NCBI RefSeq assembly: GCF_007748175.1
Contig: NZ_CP037422.1
Coordinates: forward strand, 3,788,020 to 3,852,019
Source: Gimesia aquarii
GTDB taxonomy: Bacteria; Planctomycetota; Planctomycetia; Planctomycetales; Planctomycetaceae
DNA length: 64,000 bases
Direction of reading: 5' to 3'
The translations under genes and the position numbers were made by a program. Shown piece by piece: positions 15,099-27,600 of the stretch; positions within the stretch are counted from its first letter, which is position 1; each line of letters starts with the position of its first letter. The notes below the pieces were generated by a model. That model saw nothing but the letters and a program-made list of their open reading frames with translations, did no database searches and was not told the origin of the DNA.

Positions 15099-18000
15099 TA
15101 TTCATCACCTCCATTCTCGAAGTTCACAGCAGGACCTTCGAACAGTTCAATCAGATTATCGTTTGCGAATCTGCGGAATGTGATAATCAGACTTGATGTC
15201 AGGTACGTGGCAATGTGGATCAGAAAAACAAGTCCCATACTCAGGATCAGTGCGACCATTGTCGTATCGAATGCACTACCGAGCGTTTGCGAGACTGCGC
15301 TAATTTCAGAGCCCTGACTGGCTTCATCAGCTGTGACCATTTTTTCGCTACCAAGTAGCGCAGAGCCTATCCCATAAATCGTTCCAATGAATCCAAACGA
15401 GGGAGCGAGCCATGCCCCATATCTGACAAGTTCCATTCTTAAGTCAGTACGCTCGTCAAGTTCATTGCAACCTTGCTCAAGCACATCATACATCGCCTCA
15501 CGGGTGCCCATAATGCATGCGCCGTTCAAGACTCTTGTAACTAATGAGCACGCATGCAACTCCTCTGTGTCCTGGGAGTCTGAATATTTGCTCAGCGCCA
15601 CGTAAACGTCTTGAAGATTTTTGTAAAGCTGCTGATCATAAACGACTGCTTCAGACAACACTTTCATCCTGAAGCTAGCGATGACTGAGCCACTTTCCGT
15701 GTCATCCGATTCTAAGATATCAAACCTGAGCACATTATTTTTATTGTCGCCCTTTTTGTCATGTTCACCTCCTTCTTGTTCTTCTTGTTCTTCTTGCTCT
15801 TCTTGCTCTTCTTGTTCTTCTTGTTTCCCCTTCTCTTCTTTCTCTTTTTTCTCTTCTTTCTCGATAACGACTTTGAGATCGACTTTCGAAATACTGTATT
15901 CGCTACAAAGGTATTTGATAAAGTCAGCTTTCCCTTCAATGACTGATAAATCGTCGAAACGCACCTCTTCTTTTGCAGAACGAGGGGCTGTAATCCCGCA
16001 AACAGTTAATACATGTTCGCCAGTCTCTGGGTGAGAAAACTTAATAGAAGGCCGCTCTGAATTTGGAACATTCTGTTCAACAACTGCTTTGAGACCAAAG
16101 GGCGCGGAGTCAGACTGTTTGAGAGATCCGTAGAAATTTGCGAATGTTTTTGCGGCACTTGAGTGATCTTCAAGAGTTACGAGTAACTTAGCGATGCCAC
16201 TTTCTGATGTGCTTTTGATGCGTAGCAATGCTACTGGCAAATCTACTTCGTCTGAGAAATCCTTGGTTCTCGGAAGCATCAGGCGAACGTCGGCTAAACA
16301 ATTCTCCGAATTCCGGTCAGTAGTGATCTCAAGATGGTCTGGAAGCATGAGGATTTCGTCAAGTTTCAGGCATCTAATACAGATCGTCTTGAGGTCGTCA
16401 TTGTCAATGCTGGCTCTGGACAAGTCAATTCTTGGAACTAACTTTAAGTCAAGAGTGATGTTGGAGATTTTCAGCACCTCTGTGCCATTCGGGAAATCCC
16501 ACTGCAGGGATAAGCTATTTTCCGCCACACCTGCATCTGTTGTTGCCAGTGTAGCTCTACCATTGATTTCTTTTCCCGCCTGGCTGAATGTGCATTTGGT
16601 TATTGCGAGAGCCTTTACTCGTAGCTGCTCAACGAGACTTTCTCGCTCCTGCTCGTGCCACTTAATTGATCCATGTACCGAATGCTTCTTAGTGGAGGGA
16701 TCTTGAAGGACTTCTACCAACAGGCTGAAAATCGTCAGCTCGGGTTCCTGCCTAACGACAAAAGTAAATTCCCCCTTGGCATCCTTTGCTGCAGAGTTTA
16801 GCTGATATTCAAGCCAGTCTGAAGCCCAATCAAGTCCACTTGCATTCAGCGCTTCCAGGTTGGAGTCTTCGTGTTTCTTTGCTCCTGTTATCTCAGCCTG
16901 ATCTACGGTTACCTCCCCGAGGTCAAAACTTTTACCGTCCAAGGCCAGTTGTATGTTGTATTTGCCATCGCCTGTGTGAATACACTGCACGTCGCTGGGA
17001 AGTTTGTCAGTGGCGATTTCTTGGGATGGTAACTCAAGTGATGGTGAGGAATCATCTTTGAGGCAGCGTACGAAATTAGGCGTCCAAATCTTTGGGTCTT
17101 CAATGCGAAGTCCAAATGTAGGGAAGTCAAGACTAGTAGAAGCCTCTTGGGAATTATTAGAGTAAACGGCGTGTTTGATTCGCTTAACGCGATGAAAAAT
17201 CACCAATTCCTGCTTGAGCCATGTGATGTTGCGAGAATCGCGGATAAGTAAGAGGATGAAGGAGACAGCAGGCAGAAATGAGGCCCAAAAGACAATAATC
17301 GTTACGTACTGGATTGGCCCGCGCACAGTTGTATGCAAATACCGAGTCCAATATCCATTTGGAGCACTCTCCATCGTCAAGAAAGCACCAATCTCAGCTA
17401 GTGCACTTTGGCCATACTTCGGGCTAGTAAGGAATTTCTGAATCTTCAGATCTGGTGTCGCTGAGTCTGCGTCAGATGCCTTTGTGTCGGATGCTTCTGG
17501 GGTAGTCGTCTCCGAATCCTCTTCTATCCTAAGCCCTGGTTTGCCTGAAAGCACGAACTTGCAGGATTCTTCCAGGATCTCTGTAGCGTTTTTCTGAACT
17601 GAGTCTCCAGGTAACGCCAGACTTGGAAGGTTGTCAAAAATATCCCAGATCGCTTTTCCGTGTGAATTCATCAGCCAAAGATTGGCGAGTGTTAGCTGAA
17701 TCCTGGCACCATCATCTTTCTTTGCAACATCTTCTTCAGGACTAGGAAAAGATAATGACGCTACCGGTAAAAGCGCCCCCGCGATTTTCCCTCTTAACGT
17801 CTCTTCTAAATTCTCATCAACAATGAAATCTGGACTTTGATCTAGCGCGCGAACTACACTTTGCAGAAGTCGCGAATATTCTAATTGCTTTTGGAGTTCA
17901 TCGACTTCCTTGCCGCTGATTCCTTTGTGCTTCTTTTCGCGAATTGCAGTTTCTAGTTTTTCAATATCACCATGACTCTTCATGAGTTCTATTTTGCAAG

Positions 18001-18682
18001 CCGCCAAATCTGCATTAACGAACGAGAAGAATGCTGAAAGGGAGAAGAAAGTTGAGACGGTCGCAAATACACCCACAGAAAGGACGCTCAGAAGTGTATC
18101 AGAACTCGAGACATTATGGACATATGGCCATCGAATAGAATAAGCGGCAATTGCAGCCATGACTGCTAAAGAGATGAAAAGCTCCCAGATCCTCAACACG
18201 CTTGTCGTGATCTCGTCGAAAGTGACTTCAATATTTGAAAGTGTCAAAAGGCACAACACAAAAGCGGAGAAAACAATCGCCCAAGTAGTAATCTCTGACC
18301 TTGTACAGCCTTTTTCTCTCTTTGTTCTCGGCAGCATCCAAACAACTGTGAGCGCACCGACAATGGCAAAGAAGGCAGTGATACTGGGAAAAATGGTGGT
18401 TGTTCCGACTCGTGATACACAGATGATGCTGGCGAGCCAGGTAAATCCGAGGATCAAAACAGACACGATCAGGCTCTTTTGAAGTCTCAGGTTCTGAGAA
18501 TGGACAAAAATGACGCCTATTACAATCGGAGACACACACACAATCAGCGCTAGCCAAAAGGGAATCATCACAAGAACGGTCGTTGCTACCGAGGAAAAAA
18601 AAATGAGGGGTATGGGTAGGAGTAGTGCTTTAAATAACACGCGGGCAGCAGAGGATGCTTCTGTACTATCATGATTGGTCAT
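15098..18682 (-). CDS. MotA/TolQ/ExbB-domain protein of 1,194 residues
   Basis: The N-terminal 270 residues contain several hydrophobic helices, and a further membrane segment lies near 430-460. The middle (about 480-960) is soluble and beta-rich. Part of it, near nt 16,110 (starting APFGLKAVVE) and near nt 16,820 (DWASDWLEYQL), resembles the repeat unit of the giant neighbour. A Lys/Glu/Gln linker with six EEQ-type units follows. The last 140 residues form a MotA/TolQ/ExbB proton-channel domain: GAWLAPSFGFIGTIYGIGSAL, then a loop, then a segment starting SAVSQTLGSAFDTTMVAL and a final helix. The usual TolQ/ExbB has about 230 residues. The start overlaps the giant gene's stop (ATGA at 18679-18682) and the stop overlaps the ExbD-like gene. 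I infer the energising subunit of an envelope machine. Confidence 0.8.
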   Translation of the reverse strand: MTNHDSTEASSAARVLFKALLLPIPLIFFSSVATTVLVMIPFWLALIVCVSPIVIGVIFVHSQNLRLQKSLIVSVLILGFTWLASIICVSRVGTTTIFPSITAFFAIVGALTVVWMLPRTKREKGCTRSEITTWAIVFSAFVLCLLTLSNIEVTFDEITTSVLRIWELFISLAVMAAIAAYSIRWPYVHNVSSSDTLLSVLSVGVFATVSTFFSLSAFFSFVNADLAACKIELMKSHGDIEKLETAIREKKHKGISGKEVDELQKQLEYSRLLQSVVRALDQSPDFIVDENLEETLRGKIAGALLPVASLSFPSPEEDVAKKDDGARIQLTLANLWLMNSHGKAIWDIFDNLPSLALPGDSVQKNATEILEESCKFVLSGKPGLRIEEDSETTTPEASDTKASDADSATPDLKIQKFLTSPKYGQSALAEIGAFLTMESAPNGYWTRYLHTTVRGPIQYVTIIVFWASFLPAVSFILLLIRDSRNITWLKQELVIFHRVKRIKHAVYSNNSQEASTSLDFPTFGLRIEDPKIWTPNFVRCLKDDSSPSLELPSQEIATDKLPSDVQCIHTGDGKYNIQLALDGKSFDLGEVTVDQAEITGAKKHEDSNLEALNASGLDWASDWLEYQLNSAAKDAKGEFTFVVRQEPELTIFSLLVEVLQDPSTKKHSVHGSIKWHEQERESLVEQLRVKALAITKCTFSQAGKEINGRATLATTDAGVAENSLSLQWDFPNGTEVLKISNITLDLKLVPRIDLSRASIDNDDLKTICIRCLKLDEILMLPDHLEITTDRNSENCLADVRLMLPRTKDFSDEVDLPVALLRIKSTSESGIAKLLVTLEDHSSAAKTFANFYGSLKQSDSAPFGLKAVVEQNVPNSERPSIKFSHPETGEHVLTVCGITAPRSAKEEVRFDDLSVIEGKADFIKYLCSEYSISKVDLKVVIEKEEKKEKEEKGKQEEQEEQEEQEEQEEQEGGEHDKKGDNKNNVLRFDILESDDTESGSVIASFRMKVLSEAVVYDQQLYKNLQDVYVALSKYSDSQDTEELHACSLVTRVLNGACIMGTREAMYDVLEQGCNELDERTDLRMELVRYGAWLAPSFGFIGTIYGIGSALLGSEKMVTADEASQGSEISAVSQTLGSAFDTTMVALILSMGLVFLIHIATYLTSSLIITFRRFANDNLIELFEGPAVNFENGGDE
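15772..15825 (-). repeat. Six tandem 9-bp units encoding an EEQ-rich linker
   Basis: On the + strand the unit is CTTCTTGTT, with CTTCTTGCT in units 3 and 4, repeated six times without gaps. Read on the - strand in frame it gives Glu-Glu-Gln repeats between the soluble part and the channel domain of the ExbB-like protein. Because the period is a multiple of three, slippage would change linker length without breaking the frame. Confidence 0.85.
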
Positions 18683-21600
18683 TTGTGCTTAATCCGGCGT
18701 TGAGTAGTCAAAAGTGTTTTGAGATCATCCCTAAGTGTACATGCAACAATCCGTGACATCGTCTTCATCGACTGATGGTCTTTGTCGATCCAACTGTGGA
18801 ACTGTTTGTTTCCAGGTCGCTTTGGAGCAAAAGGATGGTCACTATCGGCTGCCAAAATAAGATATTTAGACAGTAATTCGTCAGTCCATTTTTCGACTTT
18901 TTGGCGATCTTCCGATGGAATTCTATCTTGCATCACCTGCAGATACATTATGAGCGATCGGGCTGTGTATAGGGTCTGATAATGAAACGGGAAATCGACG
19001 TCAGTCTGTCCTTTAAACTTCCATCCTTCTATACCAATCATTCGTTGGTGGTCAGACAACGTTCTTCGAGCGGCATGGCGTACTTTTTCTCGATTCTCCT
19101 CTTCATTGCCATCCTTGTTAGGAAAAAGTAGCGTCCCATTAATACTCTTGAACGGTAAGCAAGACAGGAGGTGTCCTGCCGAAAAATGGACATTCCCTAT
19201 ACCATTAGGCGTGTAGTTGCTATTGGAAGCGTATAAGAAGTACTCTCCTTTTTCACATTCTAGAGTGAAACTGTATGCTTTAGATAAAATGTCAAGATAC
19301 TTTTTTTCAGCTGCACCGTCATCACTCAATCCAAAAATAATATTCAAACGTCGATAATCAAGAGCGCCTTCTTGCTCAAGAGATGTGCGAATTCCATATA
19401 GTGCGGATTGAGTCAAACTCATATCTCGATTGCCGGAGAAAGGTGGGCTCAACTCATATGTCCACCCACCCTTATCGTGTTGGACAGCAATCAATGTCCT
19501 GATCATCGCGAGTTCCACCATTTCAAGCGTAATAACTTCATCCAGGTCACTAGAATCATTTCTAAATCGCTTTTGGATGTCCTCAGTCGGTATATATTCC
19601 TTTTCAGAACCAGTGGCAGCCAATCGTTTACGAATGCGTGACAACGTTTTCAGGAAAAACACGTGGTCGTATACCCGCGTACCTTTAATATAAGCAGTAT
19701 GCAGTTTCTTCCCCGCAACATTACGTTGTAGCACGATGAGTTTCTCCTGCAGTAGTTTTTTAAGAAGTGAGCCCAATTGCTTGTAATCGCTTGCTTCAGC
19801 GGGTATTTCATTCTCTGACGCGAACCCTTTAAGTACCTTTGTCAGTTCAATGTCAGACGCTGAAAGAACTTGTGCAGCGACTGTCAAGGAGTTCTTTCCA
19901 ACCTCGCCTTCTTTGGCAGAGTCTAAGCCTACGCGTCCCTTTCGTTCACGAAGCGCGGCATCCAGGGCGTCAATTTTTTCTGCGCTGACTACCGGTGGTG
20001 TTTCCTTACGTTTGATATTTGGTTTCTGAGAATCTCTTGGTTCGTCAGTTGGTTCTTTAAGCTTAGTCTCTTCCCAATCTTTTTGTTGCCCTTCTGCAGC
20101 GGCTTCGAGTTGTTTTGCTACCTTCTCGACAGCCTCAGAGATAGAATCTTTAAGTTCGTCTGCGATCCTCTTCGTCTCTTCATTCAACTGGGACAGCTCT
20201 GGCGACGGTTTCTGTTGTTGAGCAACCTTCGTTGCGGCTAACAATCGCTTGACTTTTTCGGCGGTTAATTGGGCCCGCTCAATTTTCTCAGCATTCTTCA
20301 ACGCTTCATTGACACGTTTTTGTCTGTCTTCTGGTCGGTCATCTTCAGGGTCAGGTGAAGCATCATCGTCTCCCATTTGTTCGAGGTTTTTCTGAGCGGC
20401 TGAAGACTCTTTTGCAAGTCTCTCCAATTCCATCTGAAGCATTGTGGGGTTAATACTAACCCTTGAAAGGAAATCCGTGTAGGTATCAATTTTTGCCGAA
20501 CTGTCTGGTAACTCTCTTTGATTCTCGACTGTCTGCTGGTATTTCTTTTGCTCAACCACAGCCTTCTCCGACGCGTCTTTGGCGGCCAGCGTCGCATCAG
20601 CTGCATCAGTTTCAGCTTGTGCATCAGTTGGTTGCTCTGCTGATTTCTGTGCGGCTTCAGCTGCCTCTTTCACCGATCCTGCTGCTTGTGCCTGTGTGTT
20701 GGCCGCTTCCTTAGCAGCCTGTGCTAATTCTTGCGCTTGCGCTGCCCGGACTGCTGCTTCTACTGATGAAGGGTTCTCGGCGGCGTTATCAGCTGCTTTC
20801 TTAGCCGCTCGTGTGGCTTCTTCCGCTGATGCTTTCGCGGTTACTGCAGCCTGAGCCTGTGTTTCTGCAGCTTTGGCCATGGCTGTTGCAACTTCACCGG
20901 CTTTGCTCGGGTCAGTTTGAGCTTGTGCTTGTGCCGACTGGGCTTGGGCCATGGCTTGGGCTGCAGCTTGTGATTGAGTCGTCGCCGACGCAGCCGCCTG
21001 CTGCTGATTTGCCGGGCCGCTTTTTTCTTTTTCTTCATTGCCTCTGGAGCTGTTCCTTGATTTGCGTTTCTTTTTCCCTCTCTTTCCACCAGCTTTCGGC
21101 CGGCTTTTCAGATTGCTTGGATCAGGCACGCCCCAGCTGGGCTTTTGAGTTAGTGCGTTAAAGAGCTCCTTCGGATCGAGGTCAAACTTTAGCTTCAAGC
21201 TATTCAATGCCACCTTCAGAATTGCTGCGTATGGCGCGGCCAGAAACACAGGTGCAGGGACTGTGTCATCGAAAGATGCCGTGCCCATGAAACACTCAGC
21301 TTCTCCATAGATTCGGGCGGTCTTCGCATTGCACTCCACATTAGCATCGATTCCAACTGCCATTGCATCGAGGTATGCACCGATTGAAAAGCTCGTTCGG
21401 TCCAACTCAAATCCTGGTGGCATCGTTCGCAATTTAGTCATAAATGATGTGTCTACCTCGCTCCCCAACCCAAATAACTCGACTCTTGCAGCCCCTTTTA
21501 CAGCGTCTTTGTCTGCCCTCACTTCGAGTTTTGACAGATCCTGCCCGAAAACAATGACCTGTTGTTTACCGTAAGCATGCCAATGCGGCTTGCCAGGCAA

Positions 21601-24600
21601 TGGCAATTCTAATCCTGCCTCACCCTTGATGAGAACAATGGATTGTTCACCGATACGCATCCATGCATCGATCTTCGCCCTCGTGAGATCCACTGTGGCT
21701 TCAGACTCACCGACTGGCAGAAATAAAATTGTCAACTGGCCATTCGCTCGAATGAACGTCAGCCGCTTCAAGTTTGTGTAGACAGTACCGTCCACTTTGA
21801 AGAGGCTTTCTGAAAATCCCTCTGCCCCTGCGAATGCGACTGTGGCCCCGAAGCTAACATCGAGTGTCTTGGTATCAAAGCTTCCTCGGGGCTTTTTCAG
21901 GACCAGAGGTGTCGAAGGAATCGGCACCTGAATAGGTGCTCCGAAACCGATCAAAGTGCCCATCTTAAGATTGCCCGACTTGAGATCCACCGTAACCTCA
22001 ACCGGGCCGACGACCATGCCCCACCATTCACCGGTTACGCGGCAACGAACCTTCTGCTCAAATTCACTTCCGCTTACTTCCAGAACCTCTACTTGAGGAG
22101 CGGGAGGAGATGGTATGAACTCAAGAAACGCAGTTGCGATTAGCTGCTCTAATGAGCCCAAATCTGGCTCAAGTGTAACCTTGATATAATTATTATTCTT
22201 GTATTTGTCAGAGATCCTGATTTCTGCTGCAAGTGGAACGGGAAACCCATCACTGGATATCGGAAACGCTTTTGCGATCAGGACCAGTTCATCACTGACG
22301 AAGTCCACTTCACTGATTGCAATGTAATGCGTGCTGTTTATCTCAATTCGTGTGTTCTCTCGCAACTTTGGCTCAAGCACTTTCTTGAGGCGTTGCCTAA
22401 AACCACCGTTTGTCTTGAAGCTGAGTTTCCAAGAACTTGTATCCAGGATGGCAGTACCAGCCGACAAGTATTTTGAATCTACATTCGTCCAATCCCCGAG
22501 ACGGAATTGTGGTTCTGGCGGTTCATCTATCGCCAGTTCAGACAGGTCGTATTGTCCAAAACGATTCTGGAGCGTCTGCTGTGGAACGTGTAATCCAATA
22601 CCAATGACAACATCGCCCCGGTTGAACTCAAATAGATCCAGTGTCTGCTGTATATCATCTCCAAAAATGGAGAAGAATGCTGGCAGTGCGTCATGATTGC
22701 GAGCCAAATGCGCAACCATTTTTCTCTGGTCATCACTTGTCATTGTGGCGGCCCGCAAGTCTCTTTCGCTTCCATTAAACGCGATGTTTTGGATTGCAAC
22801 AGTTCCACTGCTGACACCATTCTTCTCTATAAGGTCACCGCGAGCTACGAGGTGCCCCATCTCATGTTCTACTTTCCATTCAATGCCGAGAAGTGTGAAT
22901 TTCAGGTCGGTATCATTGAGAGCGTTTCCAAATGCAAATCTGGCAAACTCCTCCGCGTCAGCTACTTTAACGTCAGCAGACACTCTCGAATGCTTTATTT
23001 GAAGCGGAACCTTGATGGTCAATGCCAGGAGCTCAAAATTCTCTGACGGATTAGAATCCGGAACAATTTCCATAATCCCTTCTCGCATCACTGACAGTGA
23101 CGCCGAGATCATGATCTCATCTTGATCAACATCAACTTTGGGCTCCGACAGTTTGAGATACCGCGAGAGTTGGTTCTTTTTCGGCAAATCGAAATCAGAG
23201 AATTTCGATCTCAGAAAGGCTTTGATTGCCTTTCTATTTTGCCACTCTTTTCCGTTAGTCTGCAGCTTGCCGTTAGAGACTGTGATGCCGGCCAGCGAGG
23301 TGGTGCGGTTCGCAACTGAAACCGACTGGCCATGCTTCTGTTGAGGTTCCGGAAAGATGACATTCACACGCCAGTCATCAGTGACATCTGCAGAAACGGT
23401 GTCTGGGACGACCTCCGCTTTAATGCCCAGAGGTAAGTCGAACTTACGCGAAACAAGCGTCTCGACTGCTTTTTTATAGAGATTATTGAGTCCTGCTCCT
23501 CGGCGAAGATTACCACTAATACGTGGCTGCTTCTGCTCAGCATCAAAGTCTAATTTCAAGTCAAGCAGAGCAACTTCCAGATCACCTTGAATCTGGTCTT
23601 CCAGATTCAGTGCTTGCCAGGCGCCATCCAACACCTGAAGTTTGAAGGTATTGTCTTTTCCGACTCCAGCGAAAGTGGACGGCGGATCAATTGCGAAATA
23701 CTTACTGTTAATTCCATCCCAACCCGGAACCTTGTATTTGTGCTGTACCAGCCATTGTAGAAACGCACTGGCCGCCTCGGCTTTCTGCCACTGTTTCCCC
23801 TTAGCCTGTAGCTTGCCGTTAGAGATTGTGATGCCGGTCAGCGAAGTGGTTCGGTTCGCAACTGAAACCGACTGGCCATCCTTCTCTTGAGGTTCCGGAA
23901 AGATGACATTCACACGCCAGTCGTCAGTTACATCTGGAGTTGTCGTATCTGGAACGACTTCCGCTCGAATGCCCAGAGGCAAGTCAAATTCACGGGAAAC
24001 AAGCGCCTCTACCGCTTTCTGGAAGAGATCGCTGAGTCCCTCTCCTCGGCGAAGATTACCACTAATACGTGGCTGCTTCTGCTCAGCATCAAAGTCTAAT
24101 TTCAAGTCAAGCAGAGCAACTTCCAGATCACCTTGAATCTGGTCTTCCAGATTCAGTGCTTGCCAGGCGCCATCCAACACCTGAAGTTTGAAGGTATTGT
24201 CTTTTCCGACTCCAGCGAAAGTGGACGGCGGATCAATTGCGAAATACTTACTGTTAATTCCATCCCAACCCGGAACCTTGTATTTGTGCTGTACCAGCCA
24301 TTGTAGAAACGCACTGGCCGCCTCGGCTTTCTGCCACTGTTTCCCCTTAGCCTGTAGCTTGCCGTTAGAGATTGTGATGCCGGTCAGCGAAGTGGTTCGG
24401 TTCGCAACTGAAACCGACTGGCCATCCTTCTCTTGAGGTTCCGGAAAGATGACATTCACACGCCAGTCGTCAGTTACATCTGGAGTTGTCGTATCTGGAA
24501 CGACTTCCGCTCGAATGCCCAGAGGCAAGTCAAATTCACGGGAAACAAGGGTCTCTATCCCTTTCTGGAAGAGATCTTGCAGATCACTTCCCGGCTCTAC

Positions 24601-27600
24601 TTCGACGCCCAGCTTGATGTCGTCAGCTTCGAGCGATAGATCAATAACAATTTTTGCGACTTCGCATTCACCAGTGTTGGGGATACTCAGCCCATCCCAT
24701 GCTTTTTTGTGAATCAAGAGACGAAATTCATATTTCCCAACCCCAGTAAACTTATCTGGTGAGACGAGTTGAACGTAGTCGCTACTGATCCCGTTCCAAC
24801 CAGGTACCCCATACTCGTGCTGTACCACCCATTGTAGAAATGCACTGGCTGCCTCGGCGTTCTGCCACTGTTTCCCCTCAGCCTGTAGCTTGCCGTTAGA
24901 GATTGTGATGCCGGTCAGCGAAGTGGTACGGTCGGCAACTGAAACTGACTGGCCATCCCTCTCTTGAGGTTCCGGAAAGATGACGTTCACACGCCAGTCG
25001 TCAGTTTTCATTTCAGGAACGACTTCCGCTCGCATGCCCAGAGGCAAGTCAAACTCACGGGAAACAAGCGCCTCTACCGCTTTCTTATAGAGATTATTAA
25101 GACCTGCTCCTCGGCGAAGATTGCCGCTGATACGCGGCTGTTTCTGCTCGGCGTCAAAGTCTATTTTCAGTTCAAGTAGAGCGACTTCTTGCTCACCTTG
25201 AATCTGGTCTTCCAGATTCAGTGCTTTCCAGGCGCCATCCAACACCTGAAGCTTGAAGGTGTTGTCCTTCCCCAATCCAGCAAACCTGGGGGGAGATTTA
25301 ATGGCGAGATAGCCATTGGAAATTCTATCCCACCCCGGAACCTTGTATTTGTGCTGTACCACCCATTGTAGAAATGCACTGGCTGCCTCGGCGTTCTGCC
25401 ACTGTTTCCCCTCAGCCTGTAGCTTGCCGTTAGAGATTGTGATGCCGGTCAGCGAAGTGGTACGGTCGGCAACTGAAACTGACTGGCCATCCCTCTCTTG
25501 AGGTTCCGGAAAGATGACGTTCACACACCAGTCGTCAGTTTTCATTTCAGGAACGACTTCCGCTCGCATGCCCAGAGGCAAGTCAAACTCACGGGAAACA
25601 AGCGCCTCTACCGCTTTCTTATAGAGATTATTAAGACCTGCTCCTCGGCGAAGATTGCCACTGATACGCGGCTGCTTCTTTTCGACGTCGAAGTCAATTT
25701 TCAAGTCAAGTAGAGCGACTTCTTGCTTACCTTGAATCTGGTCTTCCAGATTCAGTGCTTTCCAGGCGCCATCCAACACCTGAAGTTTGAAGGTATTGTC
25801 TTTCCCGCCCCCAGCGAATTGCTCGGGGGGAACCAGTTGAATGTAGTCACTGTCGACTCCGTCCAAGCCAGGTACTTTGTACTCATGCTCTAGCAACCAT
25901 TGTAGAAACGTACTGGACGCCCTGGGGTTTTGCCATGTTTTACCAGTGGCAATCAGCTTGCCGTTGGAGATCCTGATGTCGGTGAGAGACATCATTCTGT
26001 CAGCAACCGGAACGGGCTGGCCATTTATTTGCTGTGGTTCGGGAAAGATGACATTCAGGCTCCAACTGTTGGAAAGATTGGGAATCACTTCAGCTCGAAT
26101 ACCAAGTGGCAGATCGTACTCTCGGGAAACCAGTGTCGCTACCGCATTTTCAAAGAAATCGCTGAGACCTTCTCCTCGGCGAAGATTGCCGCTGATGCGC
26201 GGCTGCTTCTTTTCGGCATCAAAGTCTATTTTCAGATCGAGTAGAGCAACTTCCAGATCACCTTGAATCTGGTCATCCAGATTGAGAGCTTTCCAGGCGC
26301 CATCCAACACCTGAAGTTTGAAGGTGTTATCCTTCCCCAATCCAGCAAACCCGGGGGGCGATTTAATGGCGAGACAGCCATTGGAAATTCTATCCCACCC
26401 CGGAACCTTGTATTTGTGCTGTACCACCCATTGTAGAAACGCACTGGCCGCCTCGGAGTTCTGCCACTGTTTCCCCTCAGCCTGCAGCTTGTCGTCAGAG
26501 ATCGTGATACGCCCAAGAGAAATCGTGCGCTCAGCAGCTGGGACCGTTTGGCCATCCTTCTGCTGAGGTTCTGGGAAGATGACGTCCACACGCCAGTCAT
26601 CCCTTTCCTCAGTACTCGTATCTGGCACCGCTTTTGCTCGAATACCAAAGGGAAGATTTGCGGGCGAAGAGTCCATGATAGCGAATCGTTCCACAACCTC
26701 TTCGAAGTACTGTTCCACATCCTCCGCAATGGTTTCAGGATTTGAATGAAGCAAGCTTACGTCGAACTGCTTTTTTGACACTGAGACCCCATTGACAAAA
26801 ACAGTACAAAAAATTGGTGCGGAGCGCGATGTTACTTTCCCATCTTCATATTTAACCTTGATCCGACCAGACGAATTGTCTCTTAAAGCGGTACGGCACT
26901 TGTCACGGAGCCTCGTGAGCACCTTGATTGCTATTTCTTTATTCCTCGGAACTACGTGAAACTGTGCAAAATCATCTACCACTACGTCAAAAGTTTCCTG
27001 CCCGATTTTTATCGAGGTTGCGAACTCACCTGATGACTCCCATTCAAACGTAGTTTCAGAGGCGGCATATTTCAAATCGCCAAGAGTCTTAAACTGAGGA
27101 TTCACGGCTTCAGCGAAAAGATCCGGATTCTGTACTTCCCACTTACTTTTTGAGAATGAGACAAGGCCCGGATGGCTTGTGAGAATGAGAGATTCGGCTG
27201 AATTTTTGGGGTTTGGGGGTAGTGGGAAAGAAAGCTCCCAAACTGGAAGGTCCTTAAAGTCACTGAAAGTCTTTAGCCGTAAACTTGGCACAACACCCCA
27301 TTTCGCCTTAACTGCCTTGGCGAGCGCGTTTCCGATACTTGCCCGCTGAGATGACAGAAAATCTTGCCGAAGTCGTTGCTCTGCTTTCTCAAGTCCTTCA
27401 AACGGCATCAACTGCATGGAAAGTGGCTTCTCTAATCCTAGAGACGAGGTGTCCGACAGTTCGAGTATCACGCGGTTAAAACGCCAAAAGTCAAGCTCAT
27501 GCTGACTGAGCCCCGTACTCTCAGCGAGCAATTTATTCGCACTAGCACTACTCACTACGGATGTCTTAGCTGCCGGAATGCCGTTTTCACTTCGAATTGT

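Noticed and set aside
15681-16034. Open + strand frame rich in Ser and Cys
   Set aside because: It is the antisense of the EEQ repeat and flanking coding sequence of the ExbB-like gene.
20463-21161. Several open + strand frames
   Set aside because: Antisense of the Ala/Gln-rich coiled coil; low-complexity coding DNA opens the other frames.
23150-26658. Regularly spaced repeats that could suggest a CRISPR array
   Set aside because: Period is about 530-546 bp, in frame within a long gene, and the repeats encode a protein domain.
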